NCBI GenBank assembly: GCA_964517975.1
Contig: CAZFDM010000092.1
Location: forward strand, 1-25,989
Origin: JBBIRM01 sp964517975
GTDB taxonomy: Bacteria; Desulfobacterota; BSN033; UBA1163
Length of the DNA: 25,989 nt
Reading direction: 5' to 3'
The notes below the pieces were generated by a model. The model had not been told where the DNA came from. It saw only the letters and a list, made by a program, of their open reading frames with translations, and did no database searches. Made by a program: the position numbers and the translations under genes. Numbering within the stretch: the first letter of the stretch is position 1; every line of letters starts with the position of its first letter. Of this stretch, positions 16,382 through 24,326 are shown one piece after another.

Positions 16382-17482
16382 TTAGGCCTTAAAATATCTT
16401 CTCCAGCTTTCTTTCTCTTCTTTGCCCTTTCCTTTACTGATTTCTTCAAATTCTCTTAGTAATTCTTCTTGTCTTTTGGTTAGGTTCTTTGGGGTTTTAA
16501 TAATCACCTGGACCAGTTGATCCCCGCGACCTGAACCTCTTAATCTTGGAAACCCCTCTCCTTTTATTTTCAAAACTTCACCACTATCTATACCTTTGGG
16601 AATTGTTAACCTCCTTTTTCCATCAAGAGTAGGTACCTCGATTTCTCCACCTAAGGCAGCCTGCGGAAAGCTGATTGGGACCTGGCATACAATATCATCT
16701 CCATCCCTTGTAAAGAAATCATGTGGTTCCAAATATAGAAAGACATAAAGATCGCCAGGAGGTCCACCCCTTTCCCCTTCTTCTCCTTCTCCTCTAATTC
16801 TTAATTTAGAACCATTATCCACCCCTGGGGGTATTTTTATATGAATCCTTCTATTTTTTCTAACTTTACCAGTTCCCCTACACTCTTTACAAGGATGGGG
16901 AATGATTTTCCCTTCGCCCCTGCACCGACTACAGGTGGTACTTATAGTAAAAAATCCTTGTGTTCGCGTAACTTGACCCGTCCCCTTACAACTCGGGCAA
17001 TGGGTGGGATATGTTCCCACCTCGGCACCTGTCCCACCACAGGTTTCACACTGGATGGTTTTTGGAATCTCGATTTCGGTCTCCTTTCCAAAGGCAGCGT
17101 CGTAAAATGATATCTTCATGTCATACCTTAAATCAGCCCCCTGACGGGGGCCAGCTCTTCTTCGATGGGTAGTTCCAAATCCAAAGAAATCTTCAAAAAT
17201 ATCTCCAAATGCTGAGAAAATATCGTCAAATCCTCTAAATCCAGTAAACCCGGTCCCTTTCAGTCCTTCGACTCCATAACGGTCATAAATTTCTCTCTTT
17301 TCTGGATCTCGAAGAACTTCGTAGGCTTCAGAGGCAATCTTAAACTTCTCCTCTGCCTCTTTATTTCCTGGGTTCCTATCAGGATGGTATTGCATGGCAA
17401 TCTTACGGTAGGCTTTTTTAATCTCCTCCTCACTTGCATTCCGAGAGACTCCAAGGATTTTATAATAATCTTTATCTTCCAT
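16382..17482 (-). CDS. dnaJ: Chaperone protein DnaJ
   Basis: This is a co-chaperone that delivers unfolded proteins to DnaK and stimulates its ATPase. From the ATG at 17482 it has 366 residues: a J-domain with HPD (33-35), a Gly/Phe-rich region (about 73-105), four CxxCxGxG-type zinc modules (Cys pairs 145/148, 162/165, 184/187, 198/201), and the two C-terminal β-domains ('IKIPPGVDNGSKLRIRGEGE', 'TLDGKRRLTIPKGI'). An in-frame TTG at 17530 would extend it by 16 residues, but it lies inside a palindrome and the extra text does not look like a DnaJ N-terminus. GGGAGGTGA about 30 bases upstream is too far to serve this ATG. No dnaK or grpE is present here. Confidence 0.94.
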   Translation of the reverse strand: MEDKDYYKILGVSRNASEEEIKKAYRKIAMQYHPDRNPGNKEAEEKFKIASEAYEVLRDPEKREIYDRYGVEGLKGTGFTGFRGFDDIFSAFGDIFEDFFGFGTTHRRRAGPRQGADLRYDMKISFYDAAFGKETEIEIPKTIQCETCGGTGAEVGTYPTHCPSCKGTGQVTRTQGFFTISTTCSRCRGEGKIIPHPCKECRGTGKVRKNRRIHIKIPPGVDNGSKLRIRGEGEEGERGGPPGDLYVFLYLEPHDFFTRDGDDIVCQVPISFPQAALGGEIEVPTLDGKRRLTIPKGIDSGEVLKIKGEGFPRLRGSGRGDQLVQVIIKTPKNLTKRQEELLREFEEISKGKGKEEKESWRRYFKA

Positions 17483-17499
17483 AGATTGCCCAGAAAATA

Positions 17500-17594
17500 A
17501 ACCTCTCACCTCCCTTGCCCCCTTTAACAAAGGGGGAACATTAGGGGTTACAAATTTTCATGGTTTAAGGGTGAGGAAGCGGTCATGAGAGGTT
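17500..17594 (-). repeat. Palindromic repeat element in the dnaJ leader
   Basis: Perfect 9-bp inverted repeats AACCTCTCA (17500-17508) and TGAGAGGTT (17586-17594) enclose a second palindrome, CCCCCTTTAACAAAGGGGG (17518-17536, 8-bp stem, 3-base loop). No flanking direct repeat was found. The sequence differs from the CTGTAG-ended elements elsewhere in the window. It fills most of the fmdB-dnaJ gap and would be transcribed as a hairpin in the dnaJ leader. Confidence 0.6.
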
Positions 17595-17602
17595 CCCTTA
17601 AC

Positions 17603-17941
17603 TTATTTTTCATAATCCTCAAGAATCTTTCCAGTCCTTCCTCTTTCGACAATTTCATCCATTTTGGGCCCCAAATCAACTCCTAATTCTCGCATCCTCT
17701 TTTTTGCCCAGAGCCCAATATTCCTCGAATCTTTATAAAAACTATCGTCCCTTCTTTTTGAAGTATCAAAATCAGCCAATCTGGATTCTTCTGTCTGATG
17801 GACCTGAAAAGAGGATAGAAGTCTTGTCAAGTTTTTGCTATTGCAATATTTACATTTTGCCGTGTCAACCTCTTTCTGGTTGAGGAATAGGAGGCTAAAT
17901 TCTTTTCCACATTTGTTACATTTATATTCATAAATTGGCAT
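17603..17941 (-). CDS. FmdB-family zinc ribbon protein
   Basis: This 112-residue protein begins 'MPIYEYKCNKCGKEFSLL', the signature of the FmdB/CxxC_CXXC_SSSS family. C8, C11, C30 and C33 form the zinc ribbon. The C-terminal half is charged and predicted helical, without recognisable domain. Family members are widespread and their function is poorly known; the name derives from a proposed regulator of formamidase or amidase genes. It lies between a 76-residue hypothetical gene (six-base gap) and dnaJ. Confidence 0.85.
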   Translation of the reverse strand: MPIYEYKCNKCGKEFSLLFLNQKEVDTAKCKYCNSKNLTRLLSSFQVHQTEESRLADFDTSKRRDDSFYKDSRNIGLWAKKRMRELGVDLGPKMDEIVERGRTGKILEDYEK

Positions 17942-17947
17942 AACTAT

Positions 17948-18178
17948 TTATTTTTTCCCCTTTTTCTTACCCTCTTTCTTTTTAGAGCGGTTTTCACTCT
18001 CTTTGAACGAATCAAGTTCTTCGGTCTCTCCGATTGATTCTTCCGGAATGTATATTTTATCGCTCACATCAGGTAATTTAGAGAGGTATAATTCATAATC
18101 TTTCTGGGTGATCACTCCATCTTTTATATTCCTTTCTATATTTCTCTTGTCAAATTTCTTACTCTCGTCAATATGCAT
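17948..18178 (-). CDS. Small hypothetical protein, lysine-rich tail
   Basis: I do not recognise a named family. The 76-residue soluble protein has a helical, charged N-terminal part ('NIERNIKDGVITQKDYELYL', 'LPDVSDKIYIPEE') and a Lys-rich tail ('RSKKKEGKKKGKK'). It is likely real: GAGGG lies seven bases before the ATG, it heads a co-directional gene series, and fmdB follows after six bases. The basic tail could bind nucleic acid or ribosomes; that is only a guess. Confidence 0.65.
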   Translation of the reverse strand: MHIDESKKFDKRNIERNIKDGVITQKDYELYLSKLPDVSDKIYIPEESIGETEELDSFKESENRSKKKEGKKKGKK

Positions 18179-18205
18179 TATGTATCCCTCACTTTTTAAT
18201 AAGAA

Positions 18206-18234
18206 AAATTAGCATAATTTAAATCTTCCTTCAA
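18206..18234 (-). promoter_or_regulatory. Possible σ70-like promoter for the minus-strand genes
   Basis: On the minus strand TTGAAG (18234-18229) and TAATTT (18211-18206) are separated by 17 bases, about 20 bases before the expected leader with the GAGGG site of the 76-residue gene. Both hexamers are imperfect and the region is AT-rich. Confidence 0.3.
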
Positions 18235-18291
18235 GATTTTTTGTAACTAAGCGTAAATTAAGGAGAATTTCCCTTCTCCAAATAAAAATGT

Positions 18292-18329
18292 ACAAAATTG
18301 TTGACAAATTACAAAATTGTCTATATTAA
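18292..18329 (+). promoter_or_regulatory. σ70-like promoter with repeated operator-like boxes
   Basis: A perfect -35 TTGACA (18301-18306) and TATTAA (18324-18329, 17-base spacer) or TATATT (18322-18327, 15-base spacer) precede the epimerase gene. ACAAAATTGT occurs exactly twice (18292-18301 and 18311-18320), bracketing the -35. Each box is an ACAA/TTGT inverted repeat, as expected for a dimeric repressor site. The regulator is unknown. Confidence 0.5.
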
Positions 18330-18363
18330 TAGCATAGTTTAAAAAAGGGGGGAAAATCTTCAA

Positions 18364-19326
18364 ATGAATATTCTTATAACCGGAGCTACCGGGTTTATTG
18401 GAAGACACCTTACCAAGGCTTTATCCAAAATCTACCCTGTAAGGATTTTAGCCAGACAAACCAGTGATATTTCCTCAATAAAAGATTGCAATATTGAGAT
18501 AATTTACGGAGACTTATTAATCAAAGAGTCATTGAGACCTACTTTGGATCAAATAGACCTTGTTTATCATTTAGCTGGAGAAGTATATTCAAGGCGTAAA
18601 AGTGATTATTATGAAAGAAATGTTTTGGCCACAAAGAACCTCTTAGAAGCGTGTGAAGAAAAAGGAGTAAGGAGGATAATCTTTTTAAGCAGTGTAGGAG
18701 TTTACAAGCCAGTTACCCAAAAGACCTTATTGACTGAGGAATCAGAATGTGATCCCATAACCTATTATGGTAAAACAAAATTACGCGCTGAAGAATTAGT
18801 TAAGAATTCTAATATCCACTGGGTTATTGTTAGGGCTCCTGTGGTTTATGGTCCTTACCAACCCCCTGTCCTTAACCAGTTATTTCTTAATGCTTTCACT
18901 AAAGGGAAAGTATATACAGTTGGAAAAGGTGATAATTTAAGAAGCCTTTGTTATATTGATAATCTTGTCGAAGGATTGGTATCTCTGGCGGAGAAGAAAG
19001 AAATAAATGGAAGAACCTACATATTTTCAGATAGTTCGCCATATACATTTAAAGAAATTGTAGAAACAATAACAAAACTAACTGGAAAAGAAATAAAGAT
19101 TGTTCATTTACCAAATTTTTTCGGAGAAATTTCATGGCAAATTTATAATATATTGTTAACACTTTTTAATCTTTATTTTATTGAACTTTATGTTTTAAAG
19201 ACAATGCAATTACACTGGGTATGTGATATTTCAAAGGCGAAAAAGGAACTTAATTATAACCCTATAATTACTTTAGAGGATGGGGTTGGAAGAACAATAG
19301 ATTGGATTAAAAATAACTTCAAGTAG
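18364..19326 (+). CDS. NAD-dependent epimerase/dehydratase (extended SDR)
   Basis: The 320-residue protein is an extended short-chain dehydrogenase. It has the Rossmann motif 'TGATGFIG' (6-13), 'VYHLAG' (67-72), an 'IIFLSSVGVY' strand with the catalytic Ser region, and the YxxxK pair Y135/K139 ('YYGKTK'). 'VIVRAPVVYGP' is also typical. The substrate could be a nucleotide sugar, sterol-like or lipid-linked compound; the sequence does not decide. A hydrophobic stretch near 245-275 ('IYNILLTLFNLYFIELYVL') might touch the membrane. It has its own promoter and is seven bases upstream of a ketosynthase gene, so a joint role in lipid or secondary-metabolite synthesis is possible. Codons are AT-richer than in the pil genes. 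Confidence 0.85.
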   Translation: MNILITGATGFIGRHLTKALSKIYPVRILARQTSDISSIKDCNIEIIYGDLLIKESLRPTLDQIDLVYHLAGEVYSRRKSDYYERNVLATKNLLEACEEKGVRRIIFLSSVGVYKPVTQKTLLTEESECDPITYYGKTKLRAEELVKNSNIHWVIVRAPVVYGPYQPPVLNQLFLNAFTKGKVYTVGKGDNLRSLCYIDNLVEGLVSLAEKKEINGRTYIFSDSSPYTFKEIVETITKLTGKEIKIVHLPNFFGEISWQIYNILLTLFNLYFIELYVLKTMQLHWVCDISKAKKELNYNPIITLEDGVGRTIDWIKNNFK

Positions 19327-19333
19327 GTAAAAA

Positions 19334-20572
19334 ATGGATAAAAAAAGAGTCGTAATTACTGGTTTAGGAGTTATATCCCCAAATGGAATTGGAATTGATG
19401 CTTTTTGGAAGGCTTTATCGTCTGGGCGATCTGGGATTGGAAGGATTACGCATTTCGATGCTTCCTCTTACCCTTCGCAGATAGCAGGAGAGGTAAAAGA
19501 TTTTGATCCATTGAATTTTATGAGTCCTAAAAGTGCGCGACGAATGGATAGATTTGCCCAGTTTTCAGTTGGTGCGACATCTATGGCTTTAGAAGATGCA
19601 AATATTGAAATAACGGAAAAGAACTCTGACAGGATTGGAATCTCTTTAGGATCTGCCCTTGGCGGAATCCCATGTGCAGAAGCACAACATAGCGTTTTTT
19701 TAGAAAAAGGTCTCAATCGAGTGGATCCATTAATAGCCATTAAAATTTTTTCTGGTGCATCAACAAGTCATGTCTCAATTGAGTTTGGTATTAAGGGTCA
19801 TTCAAATACAATAGGTGGGGCATGTGCTGCTGGGACAGACAGTGTGGGCTATGCTTATTATTCGATAAAAAATAATCTTGCAGATATAATGATTGCGGGA
19901 GGGGCAGAGGCACCCATTGTTCCGTTAACATTTGGGGCATTTTGTTTAATTGATGCACTCTCTAAAAGAAATGGAGACCCAACCAGAGCATCAAGACCGT
20001 TTGATAAAGAAAGAGATGGTTTTGTTATGTCGGAAGGGGCGGGTGTACTTATATTGGAAAACCTTGAAAGTGCTTTAAAAAGAAGAGCAAATATTTATGC
20101 AGAAATACTTAGTTATGGAACCACGAACGATGCCTACCATATGGTTCAACCTAAACCTACGGGTGAACAAGCAGAAAAGGCAATTGAAATGGCTCTTAAG
20201 TTTGGGAACATTAACCCAAAAGAAATTGATTATATTAATGCTCATGGTACCTCCACTCCTTTAAATGATAAAGTTGAAACTCAGGTGATCAAGAAAGTTT
20301 TTGGTGAATATGCCTATCGAATTCCTGTTTCTTCCACGAAATCAATGATAGGACATACCCTGGGAGCGGCTGGAGCAATAGAATTAATTGCAAGTGTCCT
20401 GGCAATAAAAAACCAATTTATTCCACCAACCGTAAATTATGAATTTCCAGATCCAGAATGTGATTTGGATTATGTTCCAAATATAGGTAGAAAAACTATA
20501 GTGAAAACAGTGTTAAAAAATTCTTATGGATTTGGTGGAAAAAATTCTGCCATTGTCATTAGAAAGTTTTAA
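19334..20572 (+). CDS. β-ketoacyl-ACP synthase, FabF (KAS II) type
   Basis: This condensing enzyme extends acyl chains on ACP with malonyl-ACP. The 412-residue protein (family ~410) has the complete Cys-His-His set: C164 in 'GGACAAGTDS', H304 in 'INAHGTSTPLND' and H341 in 'KSMIGHTLGAAGA', with K336. 'VVITGLGVISPNG' is the usual N-terminus. The motif around Cys ('GGACAAGTDS') differs somewhat from housekeeping FabF ('TACATSAHNIG'), and the gene is paired with an epimerase rather than with fabD, fabG or acpP. It may therefore serve a specialised lipid or polyene pathway. It is followed after 32 bases by a histidine kinase gene. Confidence 0.88.
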   Translation: MDKKRVVITGLGVISPNGIGIDAFWKALSSGRSGIGRITHFDASSYPSQIAGEVKDFDPLNFMSPKSARRMDRFAQFSVGATSMALEDANIEITEKNSDRIGISLGSALGGIPCAEAQHSVFLEKGLNRVDPLIAIKIFSGASTSHVSIEFGIKGHSNTIGGACAAGTDSVGYAYYSIKNNLADIMIAGGAEAPIVPLTFGAFCLIDALSKRNGDPTRASRPFDKERDGFVMSEGAGVLILENLESALKRRANIYAEILSYGTTNDAYHMVQPKPTGEQAEKAIEMALKFGNINPKEIDYINAHGTSTPLNDKVETQVIKKVFGEYAYRIPVSSTKSMIGHTLGAAGAIELIASVLAIKNQFIPPTVNYEFPDPECDLDYVPNIGRKTIVKTVLKNSYGFGGKNSAIVIRKF

Positions 20573-20604
20573 AACTTAAAATGATTTAAAACTAAATTCT
20601 ATCT

Positions 20605-22755
20605 ATGAACACTTCTTACATAGTTTCTTGTGCCATAACAGGAACGCTCAGCTTTTTGTTAGGAGTTTTTGTCTATTTTAAAAATAGAAACTCAAGTGTG
20701 AACAAGCTTTGTATGTTTTTAAACTTTTGTGTGTCTTTATGGGCATGGTCTCTTTTTGGTAGAGAAGTAAGTTTTGAAAAAGCAAATGCTCTTTTTTTCG
20801 TAAGATTAAGTTATGTTGGAACTATTTTCTTACCAACACTTTTTTACCACTTTATAGATAATTTGTTTAATATTAAAAGGAAAGTATTAATAATGTGTTT
20901 ATATGGTTTGGGCTTAATTCTTTTACTCTCCAATTTCACACCATTGCTCATTAAAGATGTAGGTCCAATTCTTTCTTTCCGATTTTATGGTATTCCTGGT
21001 CCAGTTTATAATTTTTATACTTTATTCTTTGTAGGTGTTACAGTTTATGCTCATTACATTTTGATTAAGTATTTTAAGAAATCTGAAGGGCAAACGAGAA
21101 ATCAAATTAAATATTTATTTTTTGCAGCAGTTATTGGTTTTTTAGGAGGGGCTTCAACATTTTTGCCTGTTTTTAAAATTGAGATATTCCCTTTTGGTTT
21201 TTATTTAGTCTCAATTTATGTCTTGATTACTTCTTATGCAATCGTTAGGCACCGTTTGATGGACATTAATATTATCCTTAAAAAAGGAACAACTTATATA
21301 CTTCTGCTGTTACTGCTTTTTGTTCCATCCTCAATTCTCACTCTTATTTTACAAAAGATTTTCTTTAAAAATATTAATTATATCTTCTCAACCATCATTA
21401 TCCTTCTCCTTTTATGTGTGGCCTATCTCTTTAACAAAATTAAACCCAGAACTGAGAAGGCAGTGGAGCAACTTTTTTTCAGAGATAAATATGATTACCG
21501 TGAGACCTTAAGCCGGTTTAGCAAGGCCATGGTTTCCATTCTTGATATTCAGTCTCTATCGAAAAAGATCATTGAAACCATTAGCCAGGCCATGGGGGTT
21601 GAGAAGGCCTCGCTTTTCTTATGGGATGAGGAGAAGGGGGAATATTGTCTTGTCGCATCTAAAAATGTAAATTTATCAACCCCTACCCTTTCCAGAGATG
21701 ATTTCCTTGCCCGCTATCTAAAAAAATTCGGAGAAGTTATTGTCAGGGAAGAATTGGCCAAGGGTGGCAATATTCCTGAATTGAAAAATGTTGTTGCGAA
21801 AATGTCCTCCTTAGAAGCAGAGGTAAGCATCCCCTTTATCTCCAAGGGGCAACTAATCGGATTGATGAACCTGAGCCATAAGTTCAATAAAGAAATTTAC
21901 TCCCATGAGGACATTGAATTGCTCAGTACCCTAGCCAATCAAACGGCTATCGCTGTTGAGAATGCGAGGCTTTATGAGGATCTGAAGAGATCGAAATCCT
22001 ATATTCGCCGAGCAGACCGCTTGGCCTCATTGGGGACACTCACTGCAGGATTGGCCCATGAAATCCGCAATCCTTTGGTGGCGATCAAGACTTTCACCCA
22101 ACTCCTTCCCGAACGAATGGAAGATGAGGAGTTTAGAAATCAGTTTCTCCCAATTGCCTCCAATGAGGTAGACCGGATTTCCCTTTTGATCAATGAACTG
22201 CTCGATTTTGCAAGACCTTCTGAACCAAGGTTGGATCCAGAGGATATTAACGACATTCTTGACGGAATGATTCTTTTAGTTTCCACTGAATCCAAGAAGA
22301 AACAAATTCAGATCATAAAAAAGTATGCGAAGGATCTCCCCTTGGTCAACGTAGATCGGGAACAAATTAAACAGGTGTTTTTGAATATTTTACTTAACGC
22401 GATTGAAGCCACACCCGAAAACGGCCAGATTACGATAAAAACACGTTCTTTTTCAAAACCGGGTGGTGAACCCTACGCTCAAATAGAAATTACGGACACA
22501 GGAAAAGGAATCCCCGAGGACTATCTGGAGGATATCTTTAACCCCTTCTTCACGACGAAAAGTAAAGGGAGTGGATTGGGACTTTCGATTTCTAATCAGA
22601 TTGTTCAGGAACATCGGGGATATATCTCTGTAGAGAGCCAAGTGAATAAAGGAACCTCTTTCTTTATCAATTTACCCTTAAAACCAGAACATCCCAAAAG
22701 AAGAAAGACCGACTTTGAGAACCGACAGGAAGGGATAAATCCTTTAGAATCATGA
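20605..22755 (+). CDS. Membrane histidine kinase with multi-TM sensor and GAF domain
   Basis: This 716-residue kinase has about eight or nine hydrophobic segments in residues 1-276, a GAF domain (about 310-455), a HisKA helix with H485 ('LAHEIRNPLVAIKTFTQLL'), and an ATPase with N598 (N-box), DTGKGIP (631-637), F-box FNPFFTTK and GSGLGLS (655-661). It should be active. The architecture resembles PrsK-type kinases of exopolysaccharide/PEP-CTERM systems, but none of those partner genes is visible. The membrane half is clearly AT-richer than the cytosolic half, with the change near 21445. Its stop overlaps the next gene by four bases (ATGA). Two downstream genes look like its signalling partners. 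Confidence 0.92.
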   Translation: MNTSYIVSCAITGTLSFLLGVFVYFKNRNSSVNKLCMFLNFCVSLWAWSLFGREVSFEKANALFFVRLSYVGTIFLPTLFYHFIDNLFNIKRKVLIMCLYGLGLILLLSNFTPLLIKDVGPILSFRFYGIPGPVYNFYTLFFVGVTVYAHYILIKYFKKSEGQTRNQIKYLFFAAVIGFLGGASTFLPVFKIEIFPFGFYLVSIYVLITSYAIVRHRLMDINIILKKGTTYILLLLLLFVPSSILTLILQKIFFKNINYIFSTIIILLLLCVAYLFNKIKPRTEKAVEQLFFRDKYDYRETLSRFSKAMVSILDIQSLSKKIIETISQAMGVEKASLFLWDEEKGEYCLVASKNVNLSTPTLSRDDFLARYLKKFGEVIVREELAKGGNIPELKNVVAKMSSLEAEVSIPFISKGQLIGLMNLSHKFNKEIYSHEDIELLSTLANQTAIAVENARLYEDLKRSKSYIRRADRLASLGTLTAGLAHEIRNPLVAIKTFTQLLPERMEDEEFRNQFLPIASNEVDRISLLINELLDFARPSEPRLDPEDINDILDGMILLVSTESKKKQIQIIKKYAKDLPLVNVDREQIKQVFLNILLNAIEATPENGQITIKTRSFSKPGGEPYAQIEITDTGKGIPEDYLEDIFNPFFTTKSKGSGLGLSISNQIVQEHRGYISVESQVNKGTSFFINLPLKPEHPKRRKTDFENRQEGINPLES

Positions 22756-24311
22756 GTGATTATCAAACCTATCTCCAATCTCCACTTCTCCCATCCCAGG
22801 TGGTCAATCTGACCCAAAAGGCTGCCCATAATAGTGTCCCCATTTTAATCCAAGGGGAGCACGGGACAGATAAGGAATTGGTAGCAAAGATCATTCACTA
22901 CACGGGGGATTGGAAGTATTACCGTTTCTTTAAAGTTGATTGCCGGATGCTCAATGAGGAGATGTTCTACCACCAACTCTTTCATCTCTTTAAGGAGATC
23001 AACGATGGGGCGATTCCTGCAACTCTCTTTTTAAAAGAAGTTGGGTACTTAGACCACCTCAGCCAGTTAAGACTCCTTGAATTGATGGAAGATGGGATTT
23101 TTCAAGATGGGACAGGGAAAAAGAATGTCAAAAATCTCCGTTTTATCTCCTCCACCTCTGAGGATTTGCAAGAAAAAATCACCCAGGGAAAATTTTCTGA
23201 AGATCTCTATTACCGCCTCAATACTCTATCTATCTCCATCCCTCCCTTAAGGGAGAGGGCCAAAGAGATTCCTCAAATCGCCCAATTCTTTTTATCTCAG
23301 CATGCCCAGAGGATGAAGATAAAAAAGGTCGGAATTTCGGATAAGGTTTTGAACCTGCTTCAGAGTTACTGGTGGCCTGGAAACCTCAGGGAGTTGGAGC
23401 ATGTGATCATCCGAAGCGCTATTTTTTCTGATGGGGATTATCTCACCGAAAAAGACCTCTTTTTTGAGACAGAAAACGAGAAGAATTCCTTCATTGAATT
23501 TTTGAAAAAAGGGGAATTAAAGTCCTCCTCTTTAAAAAAGAATAATCGTTCGGGAGAGCAGACGACAAACCTTCTCTCGCTCTTCTTCATCGAATTGGTC
23601 CATCGAATTAAAAACCCACTGGTTTCTATTAAAACCTTCACCCAACTGTTGAGAGATAAGTTCAATGATATGGAATTTAGAGAACAATTTTACCGAATTG
23701 TAACGGAGGATATCGAGAAGATCGACTCCTTGCTCAATGGGCTTCTCAATTATATCCGAATTAACACACCGATTGAAAAGGCCAATACGGTCCACTCCAT
23801 TCTTGAAGACACTCTGAAACGGCATACGCCTCAATTTGAAAATAAAAAGATCAAAATCTTTAAGAAATATGAGAAAGACCTTCCCGAAGCCATCATTCAC
23901 GAAGAACAATTAAGGTATATTCTTAATACTATTTTTCAATATGCCCTTCCCTCCATCTCACCCCAGGGGAGCATCGGAGTACTGACCAAATCCCTTACCA
24001 TCACAAAACAGGAGGGAAATGATAAACCCTCTGTCCCAAAGGAGGGAAGATATGTGGAAATTCTGATCGTCTATACAGGGTTTCGGAAGTCGGTCGAACC
24101 TTTTAAGAGCGTTTTAGGAATTCCCATGATCGAAAAAGAAGAAGCGATTGAATTGGAGTTACGACTGATCAAAGAGATTATTGAGAAAAACCGAGGAATG
24201 ATGAAATTTGAAGTTGATGAGAAGAAACCAAGGACAATCATTTCATTGAGGTTCCCTGTCGAAAGAAGGAAAGTGATCTATTACCAATTACCAAATTTTA
24301 ACCAATCGTAA
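22752..24311 (+). CDS. Fusion of degenerate NtrC-type AAA+ and degenerate histidine kinase core
   Basis: This 519-residue soluble protein has no receiver and no Fis helix-turn-helix. Residues ~15-240 align with a σ54-activator AAA+ domain: P-loop 'GEHGTDKE' (35-42; Ser to His and Gly to Asp), 'LFLKEVG' (92-98; Walker B Asp replaced by Lys95), and 'GKFSEDLYYRL' and 'WWPGNLREL' retained. The segment with the GAFTGA loop is missing (11 residues shorter than in the gene downstream). Residues ~275-500 match a kinase core: H284 in 'ELVHRIKNPLVSIKTFTQLL', but the N-box reads 'ILNTIFQYALPSI', and no DTGKGIP or GLGLS is present. So ATP hydrolysis, σ54 contact and autophosphorylation all look lost, while the phospho-acceptor helix survives. 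It is probably a phosphotransfer, scaffold or decoy protein. It overlaps the kinase (ATGA) and lies 15 bases before the regulator. Confidence 0.88.
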   Translation: MSDYQTYLQSPLLPSQVVNLTQKAAHNSVPILIQGEHGTDKELVAKIIHYTGDWKYYRFFKVDCRMLNEEMFYHQLFHLFKEINDGAIPATLFLKEVGYLDHLSQLRLLELMEDGIFQDGTGKKNVKNLRFISSTSEDLQEKITQGKFSEDLYYRLNTLSISIPPLRERAKEIPQIAQFFLSQHAQRMKIKKVGISDKVLNLLQSYWWPGNLRELEHVIIRSAIFSDGDYLTEKDLFFETENEKNSFIEFLKKGELKSSSLKKNNRSGEQTTNLLSLFFIELVHRIKNPLVSIKTFTQLLRDKFNDMEFREQFYRIVTEDIEKIDSLLNGLLNYIRINTPIEKANTVHSILEDTLKRHTPQFENKKIKIFKKYEKDLPEAIIHEEQLRYILNTIFQYALPSISPQGSIGVLTKSLTITKQEGNDKPSVPKEGRYVEILIVYTGFRKSVEPFKSVLGIPMIEKEEAIELELRLIKEIIEKNRGMMKFEVDEKKPRTIISLRFPVERRKVIYYQLPNFNQS

Positions 24312-24326
24312 CAGGGGGGAGCGGGA

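Noticed and set aside
17483..17530. N-terminal extension of DnaJ from TTG at 17530
   Set aside because: The start would lie inside a palindromic repeat and the added residues do not match DnaJ; the ATG at 17482 begins exactly at the J-domain.
17934..17950. TTGGCATAAC as a second σ54 promoter
   Set aside because: There is no GC ten bases after the GG, and it overlaps the fmdB start on the wrong strand.
18221..18242. AAATCTT/AAGATTT hairpin followed by T residues as an intrinsic terminator
   Set aside because: The stem is AT-rich and weak and no plus-strand gene ends upstream of it.
22752..24311. The fusion gene as a simple pseudogene or frameshifted regulator
   Set aside because: The frame is intact over 519 codons, conserved structural motifs remain in both halves, and it has coupled translation with the kinase gene, so it reads as a maintained protein.
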